Below, piece after piece: positions 1 to 13,179 of a DNA stretch of 64,000 nt. Under the pieces are notes generated by a model, which ran no database searches, was not told where the DNA came from, and was given only the letters and a program-made list of their open reading frames with translations. The DNA comes from Marsupella aquatica. Lineage: Eukaryota > Marchantiophyta. Position numbers and translations under genes: made by a program. The stretch is from positions 20,026,001 through 20,090,000 of the forward strand of contig OZ316893.1 in NCBI GenBank assembly GCA_973895155.1, in the 5' to 3' direction. Positions within the stretch are counted from its first letter, which is position 1. Each line of letters opens with the position of its first letter.

Positions 1-239
1 TTTTCTTTGCATGAATTGCGTTAGTAGAATTTAAAGAACTAATGGGGACAGGCAGTACAGAATATGAAGATGAGAATGATTCATTTACTCTTAGTGTGTC
101 ACTCTTGAAATAGTGAACCTCTACCAAATTGGACTTGTGTATTTAAATATATTCCCAAGTAAATGGGTCAATGACTGATAATGTTGCAAATGGGGAAACA
201 TATTAATTCTGGGAACTTGGTGTAAAATATTTTTTAATT

Positions 240-350
240 ATTTTTTTGAAAAATTTGTGAAACCCCACAGAAAGGGAAAAGTCAACCACAATAGTTGAAC
301 CCAAGACCTATAAGTCTCTATTCAAGTGAGCTAACACAAAGTCATACCTA
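240..350 (-). mobile_element. Possible tRNA-derived retroposon (SINE-like) fragment
   Basis: On the minus strand a Pol III A-box-like stretch (complement of 323-335, GTTAGCTCACTTG) is followed about 20-30 bases later by a B-box-like stretch (complement of 293-308, GGTCTTGGGTTCAACT), roughly as in a tRNA. No complete tRNA cloverleaf forms, so this is not a tRNA gene. The rest of 1-1144 is AT-rich DNA with no supported gene; the 62-codon ORF at 434-622 looks like chance. Confidence 0.25.
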
Positions 351-1144
351 TCTGGGAAATTATTATTAATTTTGGGAACTTAATTCTTGAATCCCCCTTC
401 TAGACAGGGTGGGCTGGCTGAAAACCAATCTATTTGAAGAGATGTATGTTAGAAAAAAAATCTTCTCTTACACTTGTGATGGGACAATCAATTTATCACA
501 AAGCTCAATTCAAACGCAGAGGAGTCCTTCAAATCACTTTGGGCTCTATTAAAGTGGGTATTTTATTCAAACAAAAATTACTTTTGCAAAGTGGAATGCA
601 AACAGAAAATGAAAAACTATAAAACAAGGTTATGCCATTTTATAGGTGGTTGTGTTTCAAATTTGGAAGGGCATTTTGGGTGAAAATAATGAAACTGAAA
701 CAAATGGAAGGAATAACCAAAAAGAAAATTATATTTAGTGTGAATGAATGAAAGTGAAAGAGTGAATGCACGGTTTTTCAAAGCAAGAAGAAAAAGGGAA
801 CACTACTGTTCAAGGATCACGTCTTCCCAATACCATCCATGCAGAGGAAGTGCTACACATTCCATAAGGTATTGCATGACTCTCGTATGGACTAAAAGGA
901 GGAGTTTAATTGCAGGTAGTACATAGTCAATAAGGTATTGCAATGTGTAATCAATCAGAGAAAGAAGAGACCAAAAAAATAGTTTTTAAAATGGGGAAAC
1001 AGGGGGGCGTGGACGGGTTAAGGTTTAAAAGGAATAAAGAAAGAAAATGCCATTCTCAGTTTGTGTGATGCACGGGGATAGAACTCGTAGGTATATATGA
1101 ACTGCAAAATCTTCAAAATTTGTAGCCCATGGCCACGAACAGTG

Positions 1145-1352
1145 TACCTAGATGTCATTATTTTAACTTCAAAACAGTGTATGCACGACCCATGCATGGG
1201 TTCGTACCAAAGAAGTTTATCTAAGATCTCCTATTTTTACTTTAAAACCGTGTATGCACCATCCATGCATAGGTTCGTATCAAAGCAGTTTATCTAGATC
1301 TCATATTTTTACTTTAAAACAGTGTATGCACCATAGATGCATGGGTTTTACA
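1145..1352. repeat. Three-copy tandem repeat, period 72-73 bp
   Basis: The marker GTGTATGCAC recurs at 1177, 1250 and 1322, each time after a TTTAAAAC-like tract and before CATGCATRGGTT. Copies differ by scattered substitutions. No coding function is apparent; this is AT-rich intergenic DNA. Nothing is seen in 1353-1744. Confidence 0.8.
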
Positions 1353-1746
1353 AGTGTTTAGGAGATTACTAAAAAATGTCATTTAAACTTCTCCCTAACA
1401 CTACTTTAAGTTTTGTCCCTTATTTATTTATTGCGCTAAAGTGATCTTCCCTACCCTAAAGAGTCACATATGACAAAGTAATTGGAGTCCCCCATTTAAA
1501 TGATAGCTTTCTAAATTTAATGCACTGTTTTTATTTTCCCTTTGGTGGTCTAGCACCCTTTTTCCCTTCCCTTTATTGTGTTTCTTCGCCTTTGGAACCA
1601 TGTCTCCAGGTTTTCCCACTTTGACGTTTTTTTCCCTGTCGCTTTTAATTATATATTATGTACAATTGTGAAAGCTTTTTCTAAGTCAAAATTCATCCTC
1701 CATCCAAAATGATAGCTTCCTGCCCCTTGTTCTTGAGATATTTGGG

Positions 1747-2013
1747 TGTCTCCATCATCAGTTCGACGGGCTTCTTTGCCAAACTGCTCGGGATGTTCAC
1801 GGCCGGATGGGTCCCACCGCGCCCCTGCTATCTGTTTTGAGCACGCACTTTCGCCAACGCATTTCAGTCACCTTACAACGTGCTCAAGCTCGGGCCGTCT
1901 ATCGTCGATCTCTGAGAGTGGGTGCTAGTGTGACTCCGCAGCGGCTAGCCCCCCTAGAGGACATTCCTGTCCCACTTGCCGATCTAGTTTCGACACTTGA
2001 TGTAGACCACTAG
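1747..2013 (+). other. GC-rich open segment, possible coding relic
   Basis: A GC-rich patch stands out from AT-rich flanks and carries one open frame that includes the ATG at 1807 and ends at the stop at 2011-2013. The translation is rich in R, L, A and V and has no motif I recognise. It may be a transposon or pseudogene relic with an abrupt composition boundary. Low confidence that it encodes anything. Confidence 0.15.
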
Positions 2014-2067
2014 CTTGTTGCCACATTTGCTAGGTATGATGTGGAACTCGGTCCATTTGGGATAGTT

Positions 2068-2159
2068 TTAGTTACTCTTTCTTGGTTTTTAGGGGTTTTC
2101 TTTTGCTCACTTCTTTTAGTTCCTCTTTTTTGGTTTTTAGAGTTTCCTTTTGCTCACTT
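2068..2159. repeat. Two-copy tandem repeat, period 48 bp
   Basis: A pyrimidine-rich unit (TTAGTTnCTCTTT, then GGTTTTTAG, then TTTTGCTCACT) starts at 2068 and recurs at 2116. No coding content. 2160-2616 holds nothing supportable. Confidence 0.6.
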
Positions 2160-2616
2160 TTTTTGTGTTTGATTTTGTCCACTTGGGAACTCTCTTGTTT
2201 ATTCTTTTGTACTCTATTTGACCTTTTTCTGTAAAAAAGTATGTATATATAAAAAAAATTAAAAAAATCCAAGGATGAGGTTCTCTTGTTGGGACATTAA
2301 AATTGGGAAAAAAATGTTCGATGCACTGACAAGAGGATGCTCGTGCTTCTGTCCATCCAGGTACGTAGAACATACGAGAGCATTACAAAATTGAAGGGGC
2401 ATTATTCCATCGAGTACTTTCCATACCGAGAAACTCCAATTGTCCTCGAGATCTCCACCTTTCCCCAACTGGATCCAAGGCACGCGCGAGTTGCATGATA
2501 CTGCCAGACCAGAACCTCTTCCCCAGACGACAACACGCTCATGATCATTCGAGACACTAACTTGGCGTGCAGCAGCTTCCCTGCTGATGGGTCACACCGT
2601 TCGAATCTCTGCTGAA

Positions 2617-2854
2617 TTGGGTTGCCTTCTTTTTTCCCCTCTATCCAAATTCCGCGAGAGAGATTCTGGATGTGTGTTCCACTTTACATGCTTGAAGAAT
2701 TTGAATTCGGACCAAATTTCTGCCGCGTTCCGTTGAGGTTTTTTTTTTTCGATGTACAGAGAGGGGCCCGGATGTGTGCTCTGCTCTACATGCTTGAGGA
2801 ATTTGAATTTATGCTGCGTTGCGTTGTGTATTTTTTCCCTTATGTCCACACTCA

Positions 2855-2891
<37 letters not shown>

Positions 2892-2948
2892 TGGATATGT
2901 GTTCTGCTTGACAGCTCGAAGAAATTGAATTTCTGCTGCTGCTGTTGC
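2617..2948. repeat. Three-copy imperfect tandem repeat with a (GA)n microsatellite
   Basis: A unit containing GGATGTGTG (GGATATGTG in the third copy), then a ...ACATGCTTGA-like stretch and GAATTTGAATT, recurs at about 2668, 2770 and 2893. A pure GA microsatellite at 2858-2889 separates copies two and three. Small open frames on both strands here arise from the repetition and are not taken as genes. 2949-4247 contains no supported gene. Confidence 0.7.
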
Positions 2949-4247
2949 TGATGATGACGAACTTCACCAGGACGCACAGACATATATCCGCCGCCTTCTA
3001 TGTCAGTCGAAGTCACGCTGGCTGTCGCTCCGAGATGACACTTAGGGTGGACTAGGGTTCGGACGTCGATTTAGTTACTCACTGCGCAGTGCAGGAGTTG
3101 GCAGTGGAATTGTGCCAAATTAATTTGAATTGCTTTGCGTTCTCAACTCCATTTTATTCCGATTGACGAGTCGCTGCTGCTTCAGATAGGCTGCAGATGA
3201 TTCGTGTGCAACCAAATTGCACACCCACGGCAGGTCACACCGGACTTACGGAAACACCAACAATAACAACAGGGGAGCTGGGAGCTGGGAGCAGGTTGCA
3301 GGTTGGTCTGGAGGTGGTACGTCCTTCTTCTTTTTTGGCTTGAAAAAACCGATTGAATAGATACGTCCTTCTTCAGCGTGTGCATTTCTACAGTGATATA
3401 GTGGGCATGCCGTGGAGGGGTAGAAGCATGGAAGAATATAAGACTTAAAAAATTAAGGAAACGAAGAAGACCTCCCCTGATCGAGCGAGGCAGGAAAAAT
3501 TCTGTGGGAAAAGATATTGGAAAGAGGTCTTGTTTTCGAGAGCTGTGCGAGCGTACGTACCGCTAAGTCATTGGAAAGTGGGCCGCCAGGAGCTCACATG
3601 AACCCGGCTGCACCGCTTCGCTTTCTGCGAGCAGTTCACAAGGGAATGCCACGGCGATCAGGTGAAGGGAGGACTGTAGCTATACAGTGGTAATAGAATT
3701 GTCATAGCCCGCCTGTGACGGAAAGGAGTCGGCTAGAATTTTCTTTACAGGAATTCGGAGCCAGGTCAGTCAGAACGCAAGAACTTGCTTTCAAGGGTTT
3801 CGTTTACCCATTTACAGGTTTAACATGCTGAATACCAGTCTTCCAGATGCAATCTAAACTTGAAACAGGAAAACAAGACCAGTGCCGGAATTGGGGAGCT
3901 CGACAACTTACTGGCCGACCACCACTGGTATTGCTTTCCTACTACTGTACCGTAACGTACGCAGAACCACAGTCGCGGATACCATGCCCCAATGGAGTGA
4001 GCCATTGCGTAGTGAACTATAAAAGGGAAAGTAGTCAATTCCCCGTCAAATTCTCGTTTTAAACGTGTTTTCAATTCCTTCTGTCTCTAAGGCATTGAAT
4101 TGGTGCATTGGGTTGTGTGTGCTTTCCCTCTTTCCTGCATTGCTGACATACTTGGGAACTTTCCACCTGACCTTGCATCAGGCATACTTGGAATCTGCGA
4201 GAACCAAGAAGGTTATATTTTCCTTTTCCCTTTTATCTTGAAATATT

Positions 4248-4841
4248 TCACCCAATTGAAATTGACTGCCCTTGCGTGCTGCCAAATAATGTACGAAGGT
4301 TATATTTTCTTAAACTTCTTCTCAGGCGAAAGTTACAATCACCCACCCAACTTGAATGTACTGATATCGATTTTGTGCCAAGGATTTCTCGATCTCGAGC
4401 TAAGTCCCTTTTTGAGCCAGAGCTTAGCATACTGTAGCTGCACCACTTTCTAGGCATATACAATCCCTTCATATTCCCGAAACAGCCAGGTTGAGTTCCA
4501 GCTTTGGAAGTCTGCAAAAGACCTATGATTCGTCTGCAATCTTGACCACTGTGACGGTGTTGACTCCCTATTCCGAGTGACCAATCACTGGAAAAATGCG
4601 GTAATAGTATGGAAATGTATAACAGGACACCTGGGATATTCGAGTTTCGATAGTGTACCCTAGTCATCCAAATTAAGCAAATCCACCCACCAAGCAAAGA
4701 TGCGGCTCCATGGATCAGGTTAATGTTAATCTGCAACGATTGTTCGAAATGTGTGCCCAGACGAATATAATTTGCTGCTGACAATGCAAATAAAATGAAG
4801 GGCTTGAAGAAAGCTAGCCTCCGACAGAAAGAATTCATCAT
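4248..4841 (-). CDS. Hypothetical ORF, 197 codons, hydrophobic start
   Basis: This ATG-started open frame is longer than most chance frames in the window. Residues about 10-60 contain two hydrophobic stretches (around FILFALSA and LLGGWICLIW) that could be membrane segments. The C-terminal half is basic and featureless. I do not recognise a family. It sits back-to-back with another long frame starting at 4871/4934 on the other strand. It could be one exon of a larger gene, a decayed gene or chance; I saw no clear splice partners. Confidence 0.2.
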   Translation of the reverse strand: MMNSFCRRLAFFKPFILFALSAANYIRLGTHFEQSLQININLIHGAASLLGGWICLIWMTRVHYRNSNIPGVLLYISILLPHFSSDWSLGIGSQHRHSGQDCRRIIGLLQTSKAGTQPGCFGNMKGLYMPRKWCSYSMLSSGSKRDLARDREILGTKSISVHSSWVGDCNFRLRRSLRKYNLRTLFGSTQGQSISIG

Positions 4842-4933
4842 TGAAGAAGGGTCGCCGTTAAACTATTTTAGTGCACAAATGTCATTGCTGTTTTCAGCAT
4901 GCGGAAGCACCACTGTTTCCGGACCTGCTAGCC

Positions 4934-5611
4934 ATGTGCGTGTGGAGGGAATCTAGAGACTTCCTAGTCGGTCTTGGTGCCATTCCTTTGATCATTGGCT
5001 GCAGGCAACGGGCCTGTGGTAGTTCCCCAATGCCCCCAAGACTTTTTTTTGCCTTGAAAAAACTCATTGAATTACATCAAAACGCCAGTATAGAACATGG
5101 GTGGCCCACAGAGGGGTCGGCACCGGGTGCGCCCCCCCCGCCTCTCCCCTCCCCAAGACTTTTCAAACTATCTCATCGAGCAACAAAATCAAAGAGTAGG
5201 ACCGCACAGAAGTTTCATCACCAACTCAGAGCTAGCGACTTTTGGAGCTCCAAGTTCACCATTTCATTCACCATTTCATTATTTGTGCGTCGTACTGAGG
5301 GGGACCTCCGAACAACCCCAAATGACAAAACTCCCACGTCATATGAGTTCGCCGGCAATACCGACGGTTTGCACGGAATTGAGCGTGCGAAGGAAAAGTC
5401 GGTCCAGTCACTGTTCATATCTGTGAGGAGAGAAAAATCGCATTCACTTCAATTTCGGGATCGTGTGATGGGAATCTTTGCCCAAAAGGGGACACTTGTG
5501 GTCTTTTCCCAAATTAAAAGAATACCCACAACAAAGGCAAGGGGTTCACTTGAGATCCTTTCCCGAATTAAAAGAATACCCACAACCCAGGTTCTAAATG
5601 TGTGGCATTAA
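4934..5611 (+). CDS. Hypothetical ORF, about 225 codons from its first ATG
   Basis: The frame is open from 4871, but that codon is GTG, so 4934 is the first in-frame ATG. The product is basic, with a proline-rich run near 5128-5150 and two copies of a short peptide (IKRIPTT) near the end, created by a 54-bp DNA duplication at 5503-5588. No domain is recognised. The frame is unusually long for chance, but codon use does not look strongly coding and a DNA repeat in the frame argues against constraint. Confidence 0.15.
   Translation: MCVWRESRDFLVGLGAIPLIIGCRQRACGSSPMPPRLFFALKKLIELHQNASIEHGWPTEGSAPGAPPPPLPSPRLFKLSHRATKSKSRTAQKFHHQLRASDFWSSKFTISFTISLFVRRTEGDLRTTPNDKTPTSYEFAGNTDGLHGIERAKEKSVQSLFISVRREKSHSLQFRDRVMGIFAQKGTLVVFSQIKRIPTTKARGSLEILSRIKRIPTTQVLNVWH
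5503..5588. repeat. Two-copy repeat, period 54 bp
   Basis: The block TTTCCCRAATTAAAAGAATA followed by CCCACAAC occurs at about 5505-5532 and 5559-5586. It lies inside the hypothetical plus-strand frame and duplicates a short peptide there. 5612-7424 has no gene that I can support. Confidence 0.75.
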
Positions 5612-7424
5612 TTCTTAGTAGCTCCTAACCTTCAGATGGATCACGTCAGGCAATACTAATATACTTGGCTAGGTTGTGGGTCCATACAGCCCCACAATGA
5701 ACATTAGTTTCATCCCTGTTGACGTCGGGGAAGGCGAGCTGCTATTGCTCACATGTGTTTTACGCTTTACCGGTGCTATCACGAACCCGCAAACTGGCGG
5801 AAGAACCGGAGGAATTGTCCCACAGTCACGGCACTTCATTCATCCCTGAGCAGCTTCAATGTTTGGTGTTGTTATTAGTAAGCACCTGAGGGCTAATCTG
5901 CTGATCAGGCCCCGCGTGCCAATCAGCGATCCTCATCCAATGTTTTGCTAACTACACGACTTTCGATTTGGCGGCTTCTCGAAGTGGATGCAAACCCAAT
6001 CATCCTTGCACCAACCGACACACAACTTTTCTTCTCTTTCCCGACCCATTTCCCCCTCTGTAAACCACCATGCAACAATTGCTCAGTCTTGTTGTGATTA
6101 AAATACCATATTCTCGAAGCTTTTCCATCTGTCTTAAACCGTTATGTTCAATAAATTTAGAAAACAACATATGAGACAGAATAGTGTACGATTGTCTCTC
6201 GGGCTCAATGTACTAGCACCGTAAGCAAGCCCCACCACAGTCAGATCTCTCCCATGCTGAACTGATGGCCTGAGTCTGGACGACATGCAGTTGGGTCGGC
6301 TACGAGTCCAGCAACAAGTCGGTCCCGTGGAGATCCGATCCGGGCTACTAGCTGTCTTCGCTTCGTTCTCCTGTAGACACGCAGAGATTCCTTCCTTGTT
6401 CTCATCATCAGTCTGCCCGACATTATCGTCACGATCCTGACCGGCAGCAAGAAATTTAATCGGAAATAGTGGTCCGGAGTATCATTCTATGGCCGGAATG
6501 AATGATCATGTCGACCGCCAAGCTTCTGATAATCCGATCTAAAGTGTCGACAGTGCAAAGGACTGCGCGTACCGCAAACGGAAGAAACTTCCTGCTACTG
6601 CATGCGCATCCATGATCTCCATCACTGAGTTGTTTTCTGAGCCAAAATTTCCCTCACCGGTAGGTAACTACTAACTAAAATCGAATTGTAGTGAAGTTGA
6701 TCACGGCTCCGTCGGTACAGCAGTTTCGTTGTCGCTCCACAGGGGGGCACTGAACCCCCGCGAGTTCAGCGATCTCAGTACTAGAACTGCCTGGTGAGTG
6801 ACCACGTCTTGGAGAGGTAAAAAAACAGCCTCAGCTGTGCCATTCTCGTTAGACCGTGTGTAGACTGCGAGGATATGGCTGCACGACGCCACACGAACGG
6901 AGTTCAACAAATTCTTTGCTAACCGGTTGCGTGTACGTGCAGGCAGGCAAACGGCATTGCGTCCGTAGGTTCACCTCTAGCTCACACAAAACGTGAATTT
7001 CTTCGAAGCAGAAAAAATGTGTGTGTCCCCTGCGGTGGTCGTATTCTGCTAGGGTGGTATCGTCAACTGCTGAGGCTCCACAACAGCCGTCCATGACTTC
7101 CTTCTGGTGCTGTGGAGTGTGCGAGCAAATGAAGGCGAGCTGCCACTTAGAGAATAGCTAGGGACACACTTTGGTTATGATCGGCCTTACTGGTCAAATT
7201 CACAGGAAAAGAGATGTCGATCTGCTGTCCACCATGGAATGATAATGAGAGGCATTTCTGGCGGAACTGGCTAATCACAGGACCTACTGTGAAGACTCAC
7301 CAAAGCAGATTTCAGTAATGCTCGTCGCTATTTAGATCATGCATCAATTTGTCTTGAATCTTCCAAACCTTGACGTATCTCAACATTATTTATATAGGTG
7401 AGCAATAGATGGTTCATAGATAGC

Positions 7425-7780
7425 ATTCACATGATGAACAAATACTCTACACAGGAGATACATGGTTGTCTCTCCAGAGGTTAAGCTCTCAATACACAAT
7501 AGATGGACAGAGCTTTATTGAACTCTTAATCTGTCCATCATACCAAAACGCTATAGTGGACAGAGCTTTATTAAACTCTAAGTCTGTCCATCATACCAAA
7601 ACGCTATAGAACCTGCTCTCCTTATCTCTCACAAGGTTGACTGTGTAACAATGAGTCACTCTACTCTACTCACACTTCAAATTTTGCTTGTGCATACATT
7701 AACATATTAACTGTTTTCAAACTATTTGTCTACAGTTAATCTAATTATGTTTACTGAGTTACTCTAAACCCAAGAATAAA
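7425..7780 (-). mobile_element. Diverged solo LTR, minus orientation, with internal duplication
   Basis: Read on the minus strand, this has the same ordered blocks as the LTRs at 13.5 and 15.1 kb: GACTCATTGTTAC, GAGAGATAAG, GGTATGATGG, TAAAGCTCT and a downstream CATGTATCTC. A 53-bp segment is tandemly duplicated inside it (7504-7556 and 7557-7609). No internal element sequence is attached, so it is a solo LTR or LTR fragment. Ends are approximate. Confidence 0.5.
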
Positions 7781-10700
7781 TGTCTAAAATAGTACAGTCG
7801 CTTACCAAATAGTAAAAGGAAAGGATGGACGTTTCCTCTGTTTTACAGTTCAATTAGAGTGACTTAAACCTGTTTTTTCCTGTTTGTTCAGTCACACGGT
7901 GTGAGAAGTCTAGGTCCAGGACCCTAACCAAAACCCAACTTTAACTTGATATGGGGGAAGTTCAGAAACAAAGAATATCATAATCAAGAAGGTATTTACG
8001 GACCCCCACTAGGGCTCCCTTGCAAAATTCCTGGTATGGGAGCGCACCACATCAGTGTGGACATAGACAAACAAGACTATTTGTATTTGTGACTCAAATA
8101 ATTGCCCTCCATCATGTTTGCAACACTTTCTGCGTACAAATTGGGACGCCATGCTGTCTAAACAGGATGTAAAAAACTGAAAATACAATGAAGGAAATGA
8201 CTGAAAGTTTCACTTGTAACCGCTTTAGTTACAATTGTAATTTTGGCATAAATAAAAATTCCTTCCAAACTTTAGATTGGAACACATAATTCATTTCCCC
8301 AAAAACAGATATGTCAGTGTTTACCAGTTAAAAACAAGTTGCATAAATATTTAAGAAGCCAAGAACTTACATTTATCCCCAATACAGATCTCTATAAGGT
8401 GTTGGTTTGTAAGGTTTAGTTTGAAAAGTATTAAATAGCTAAAAGGTAGATGTTGTACACAGTTTTTCTTGGTACTTGTGTAGCTGATGTTGGGATTATC
8501 CTAATTGGGGTTGAGTTGCAGCCCAGAAAACAAACCATCGTTGGCATCTTGTTACGAGCTCAGCTTTCTAGGGACTATTATTGTCCCTAATGCTCTTGTA
8601 GCAAGGAGTTGACATACTTTGATGATTTCACGTTAGTATTTCTGGTTCTTTTGCTTATGTCTTCACACTTGAAGACGAGCCCAGTTTGAGATTTTCCTTA
8701 TTTACTAAGGCTGGGACAAGTAGAGTACAAATCTCAAATGCCCTCGCATATCTGATGACCATTCTGTTTCATAAAGTACGAAAATACAAACAAAAACATA
8801 TTGAACGTATTAGGCAAAAGAAACCTTACTTTACCAAAAATCAAGACACACCAAAAGCACCGTACTGCAAAACAGTCAAAACTGACTTTACCAAAAATCA
8901 TGTAAGGCCAAAAGCATGTAATTCCCAGCCATGAGGACGCTGTCCCCCAAAAGCACCTCCAGCTAATACCCTCGTGGGAATGCCTTTAAGCTACCCTACA
9001 AATTGTACCTCTTTTCAATTTCAAAATTCTCCAAATTTGAAATTGAGCAAGGTCCGAGAATATCCTCGAACTAGTCAAAGTCTCTCATCATCATCAACAC
9101 AACAAATGTATATAGAACACATGGGGAAAACGGCTAATCACAGTCAATTTGGAAAGTTTTTCAAATGATATAGCAACTTCTCATGATCCCGGCGAACCGC
9201 ATGTGGAAAGGGAGATAAAACGCTTCCCGATGATGCACGAATCGTAGGCTCGCAGTGCCTAATCATGAAGCCTACATAAACTGCTGCTGATTTCAGGTTT
9301 CAGATTGCGGAGGTTTGCGTCTTGAGCTTCGAAGTTTTAATGTCCAAAGCAACGTCGCATGCACACCGTAGCACGTTCTGTGAGGACGTCCTGTAGACTA
9401 CAGTGCACACAACACGCACTCACGGAGATCGAGTAGCTCATTGCCAAATTGGTGAAGCTAGTCACTCGGCTCGCAAGCAAGAAAGTGTGTCGACCCCGGC
9501 TGCTCAATAAATTTTAGCTGTAACGTGAAAGCTAATGATTCAATCTCTATCTCGCCACGAACGCATTATGAGCTCAAGGACCATGAACAGTCGGTTTACA
9601 CGTTACGCTCTGGAGATATATGCTTAAATAAGCGGAAGCCCATACCCCTTTTGAGTGCTATGGACGACCGGCCAGCCAGCCAGGGGCCCATTTGATCGGT
9701 CGATGATGATATCGCTACACAGTCCCGGATGGAATACGGTGGTACTGTATGGTACACGCGCACCCGCAGAGATTCAGGATGGAAACGAGAGCTGGCTGGC
9801 CTGGAGACGACATGATTACGAGCTCCGTCTACGGTGCGCACTGCATTCCGCAGGAATTAGGCTGGGAGAAACTGGGATCGCAAAGTGAAGCGAGGAACTC
9901 CCCTTTGCACGGATGAACGGACGGCCCACACGGGCGATTCGCATTAAAAATATTGGCCTGCCTTTCTGCAAAGCCCACTGCCAAAGTACTGTCCATGCCC
10001 AATGATCGCTCGTCGAGTCGCCTCAGAGAGAACCTGTCTTTATGACGAAGGAAGGGGCAAATATCTATCCACGGTTGCAATGCCGCGTCTCTTTGTTTTT
10101 TGTAGACAGATCGGAGGTCTAGAATTTCCCCTTGATTTCAAAGAGCCCAACGAAAACCTTTCCTTCAAAAGCATCACCTCACACAATCACACAACACTTA
10201 CTCCGCTCAAATTGGGATCAGGTCAAGACAACTTTAGTGGCTTTGCGGGGAAACACCATGGTACGGCTGAGTCACTATTATTTCTATACGACCAGAGAGA
10301 GAGAGAGAGCACGTTAACGGGTGCATCATGCTGCCTTTAGTACTAGACATCAAAAAATTTATGGAGCGAGTGTGTGCTTCAATTTAAGGAAACGAGTGGC
10401 CGTGATGAGCGAGCACTCGATCCATCCTGATGCCGACCTGCATGCCCAGCTATAACCTCAAACTCAAGCACAATGTACGCTCGTGAAAATTTGGCCGCCC
10501 TACTGCTGAGCTATCGATCGATCTTCCCGAGAGCATAAAGAGAAGGCCCAATTTCTGGACATGTGCCAAACAAAGAGCAAACACAATGGGGAAACGAATC
10601 CACTCGCAGCGAACTCAAAGTAGAAAACGTCTCGAAATGCTTTCGAATACACTCGACACGAATATCTCCCCACCTCAAGTCCAATTTTCAGAGTCAGAGG

Positions 10701-11344
10701 AGTAATTGAATTATGAAATGGTGCCACTCCAACATGTAACCGGAAACTGGGAGAACTGACAGACCTCGCACTGGCAAGATATTAGCGGGGCCACAGGGCC
10801 CTTAGCTCAGACGGATCTTCTTCTTTTTTATAAATTAAACGGGGAGAAATCAAGGTTAGCCCCAAACCGAACCCATCACCTAGGATTCCTAATGGGTCTG
10901 TTTACCTAATGGAGTAAAATGAGATATTGAAGTGCTCTGACCTGGGGGTCCAGTTACTAATCTTTTTCTTTGGCAGTCTTTGTAGTCCCTTCTGTAATGT
11001 ACTTACTAGTTCCTTGAGATCACATATGGATCTCAAACTATGTGCCATTGCTTGTGGGCAACAAGGATGACACACTGACAAGTCACGAAAATGGCTCGCC
11101 AGGACCACACACCCAGAGCACCTCAAGTCAAAACCAACCTCCCTTCCATTTCTCTTGAATGCAACAGCGTAATTGTTGTGCTATTGTTGTGCTATTCTCC
11201 ATCCCTTGGCCTAGGGGGAGTAGTAGTAAATGTTGTGAGGGTTCCTAGAATATGTCCTGCCTGATCTCATACATGCTTCTTGGGACGTGCCACCCCAACA
11301 ACTTTGGTTCTTTGTTTGTGGCCCTTATTCGGTATCTAGTAGGG
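7781..11344. other. Gene-poor intergenic stretch
   Basis: I see no supported gene. Open frames of 60-112 codons on both strands (for example 10002-10340 +, 9829-10080 -) overlap one another in GC-richer DNA and match nothing I know. A short (GA)8 run lies near 10295-10310. Confidence 0.5.
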
Positions 11345-11450
11345 ACCATAACTTTTGACCCATGACTCCATTCACAATGTTATACATAACATCATGAACC
11401 ATAACTTTTGACCCATGACTCCCTTGACAATGTTATACATAACATCATGA
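11345..11450. repeat. Two-copy tandem repeat, period 53 bp
   Basis: ACCATAACTTTTGACCCATG begins at 11345 and again at 11398, and the two units are nearly identical, including ATGTTATACATAACATCATG. The high identity suggests a recent duplication. Nothing supportable is seen from 11451 to about 13170. Confidence 0.85.
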
Positions 11451-13179
11451 ATTAGATGAATTGAGAGCTCATAATGGTCCTACCAACAACCACACATGAC
11501 CACCTTCCTTAGGGTTTCTACTTGTACTTAGGGGGTGTGACATTTGCTCGGCAACACATACCTTGCTTTGTGAACTAGCGCAAGTTCAATCCCAAAAGAA
11601 AAGAAGAATTAAATACAAAATCTCATGGTCCATTTATGAAATGTCTTTCTTGTGGGAAGCTGCCACTAGATTATGGTGACAATTTTTTAATTATAACCAT
11701 GAGATGGATCTAAAACTAAGTGCCATAAGAAAACAATACTTCACATTAGTGACCTTGAACAAATACACTATCTGAAACCACATGGCATGCATGGGTACAG
11801 CAGGAATGGCTTTGTAACTCTATCCCCTAGATGATTATCTTTTATGTCCATTTCTATGTTAGCCTAAAGTCAATGCATATATCCCCATTCCGGCCATGGC
11901 TGACAATAGAAGAAACATGCAATTTGATTTTATAATGTCCAATCCCTGGTCCAATGGCTTGATTCAACTTAAGGATGGGGTCTGAATGACTACCTTAGGG
12001 AACTAATGTGGGACGTATCACCCACATTTTACCTCTAGATGATGGTCTATATCATGCTGCTTGACCTACAGCACTGATGCACCGCATACTGGTAATTCTC
12101 ATTCTCAATCATAAACAAGATTATTACACTGGGTGTAACTTGTTTTAATCTTTCTTTTAACTAATACTTGTGCTAACTTACTTTGGTGAAATGTCATGGC
12201 ATGGCTGCTCACTTAGATTCAACTTGACAATAAGATGTCATGTTAATTCTCCCCTGGTTTCTCCTTGACTCTACTGCATAATCCTTTTTACAACCCTGTA
12301 TGAAGTCTAACTGCAGCATGTATGGCAAGTGATTTCTCTGTAATCTCCCATGATTCCCCTCTAATTACCTCTGACCCACCACACCACACACCACATATTA
12401 TTTAATTAAATGACATCTCACTTGCCCTTTGTGGGCCTTGCTTGTCCTTTGTGGACATATGACTCTTCGGATTTCATCAGTGGTTATTAGGGCATGTCAC
12501 AACATTGCCATTAATCAGATACGGCCAAGGCCATAAAACTATCTTATGGCAAGGATGTAAGGAGTTACAGGATACTTAAATACAAGCCCCAGAAGAATCT
12601 TACATCTAAAAGTTTCAGCCTCATATGAGACTTTGCTTACAAAAATAATTGGACACACCCTATTGCTTCATCATGCTTGAACATTTTGGTTACTCTGGCC
12701 TGATTTTTCTATGTGAATGAGTTAGTGAGTGTCTACGTAAGGACTTCCTTTGATTTCTTCTGGTGATCTATGGATTTGCTCGTGTATCCATAGATCACAA
12801 GGTTGTCCAGTCTTGGTATGATATTAATTTGGTGTTGCGTCATTGACCATAATCACCTCTCTCTTTGCGGTTTTAACAGTGCTTTAGATTCTTCCTCTGT
12901 ACCCAGAAGTCCTACTCAGTGAATTGATCAGTGTGTTAAAATAGGCAGAATGATTTGCAGTGTGATGAGTTCTGCATCTATCCGAACATTTATCTTTCTC
13001 TGATTCTGTAATAATATGAAATTCACAATGAAGGACACGAGGTGGAGGTCAGGCACAATGTGCATATATGACTCCATGCACTGGTAGTAAGAGTTTGTCA
13101 GGTATTTATTCTTAGGTTTAGAGTTACAATTGTAGACGTAGTACGTTAAAGGTAACCTTAGTTGTAGACTTGGTTAGGT

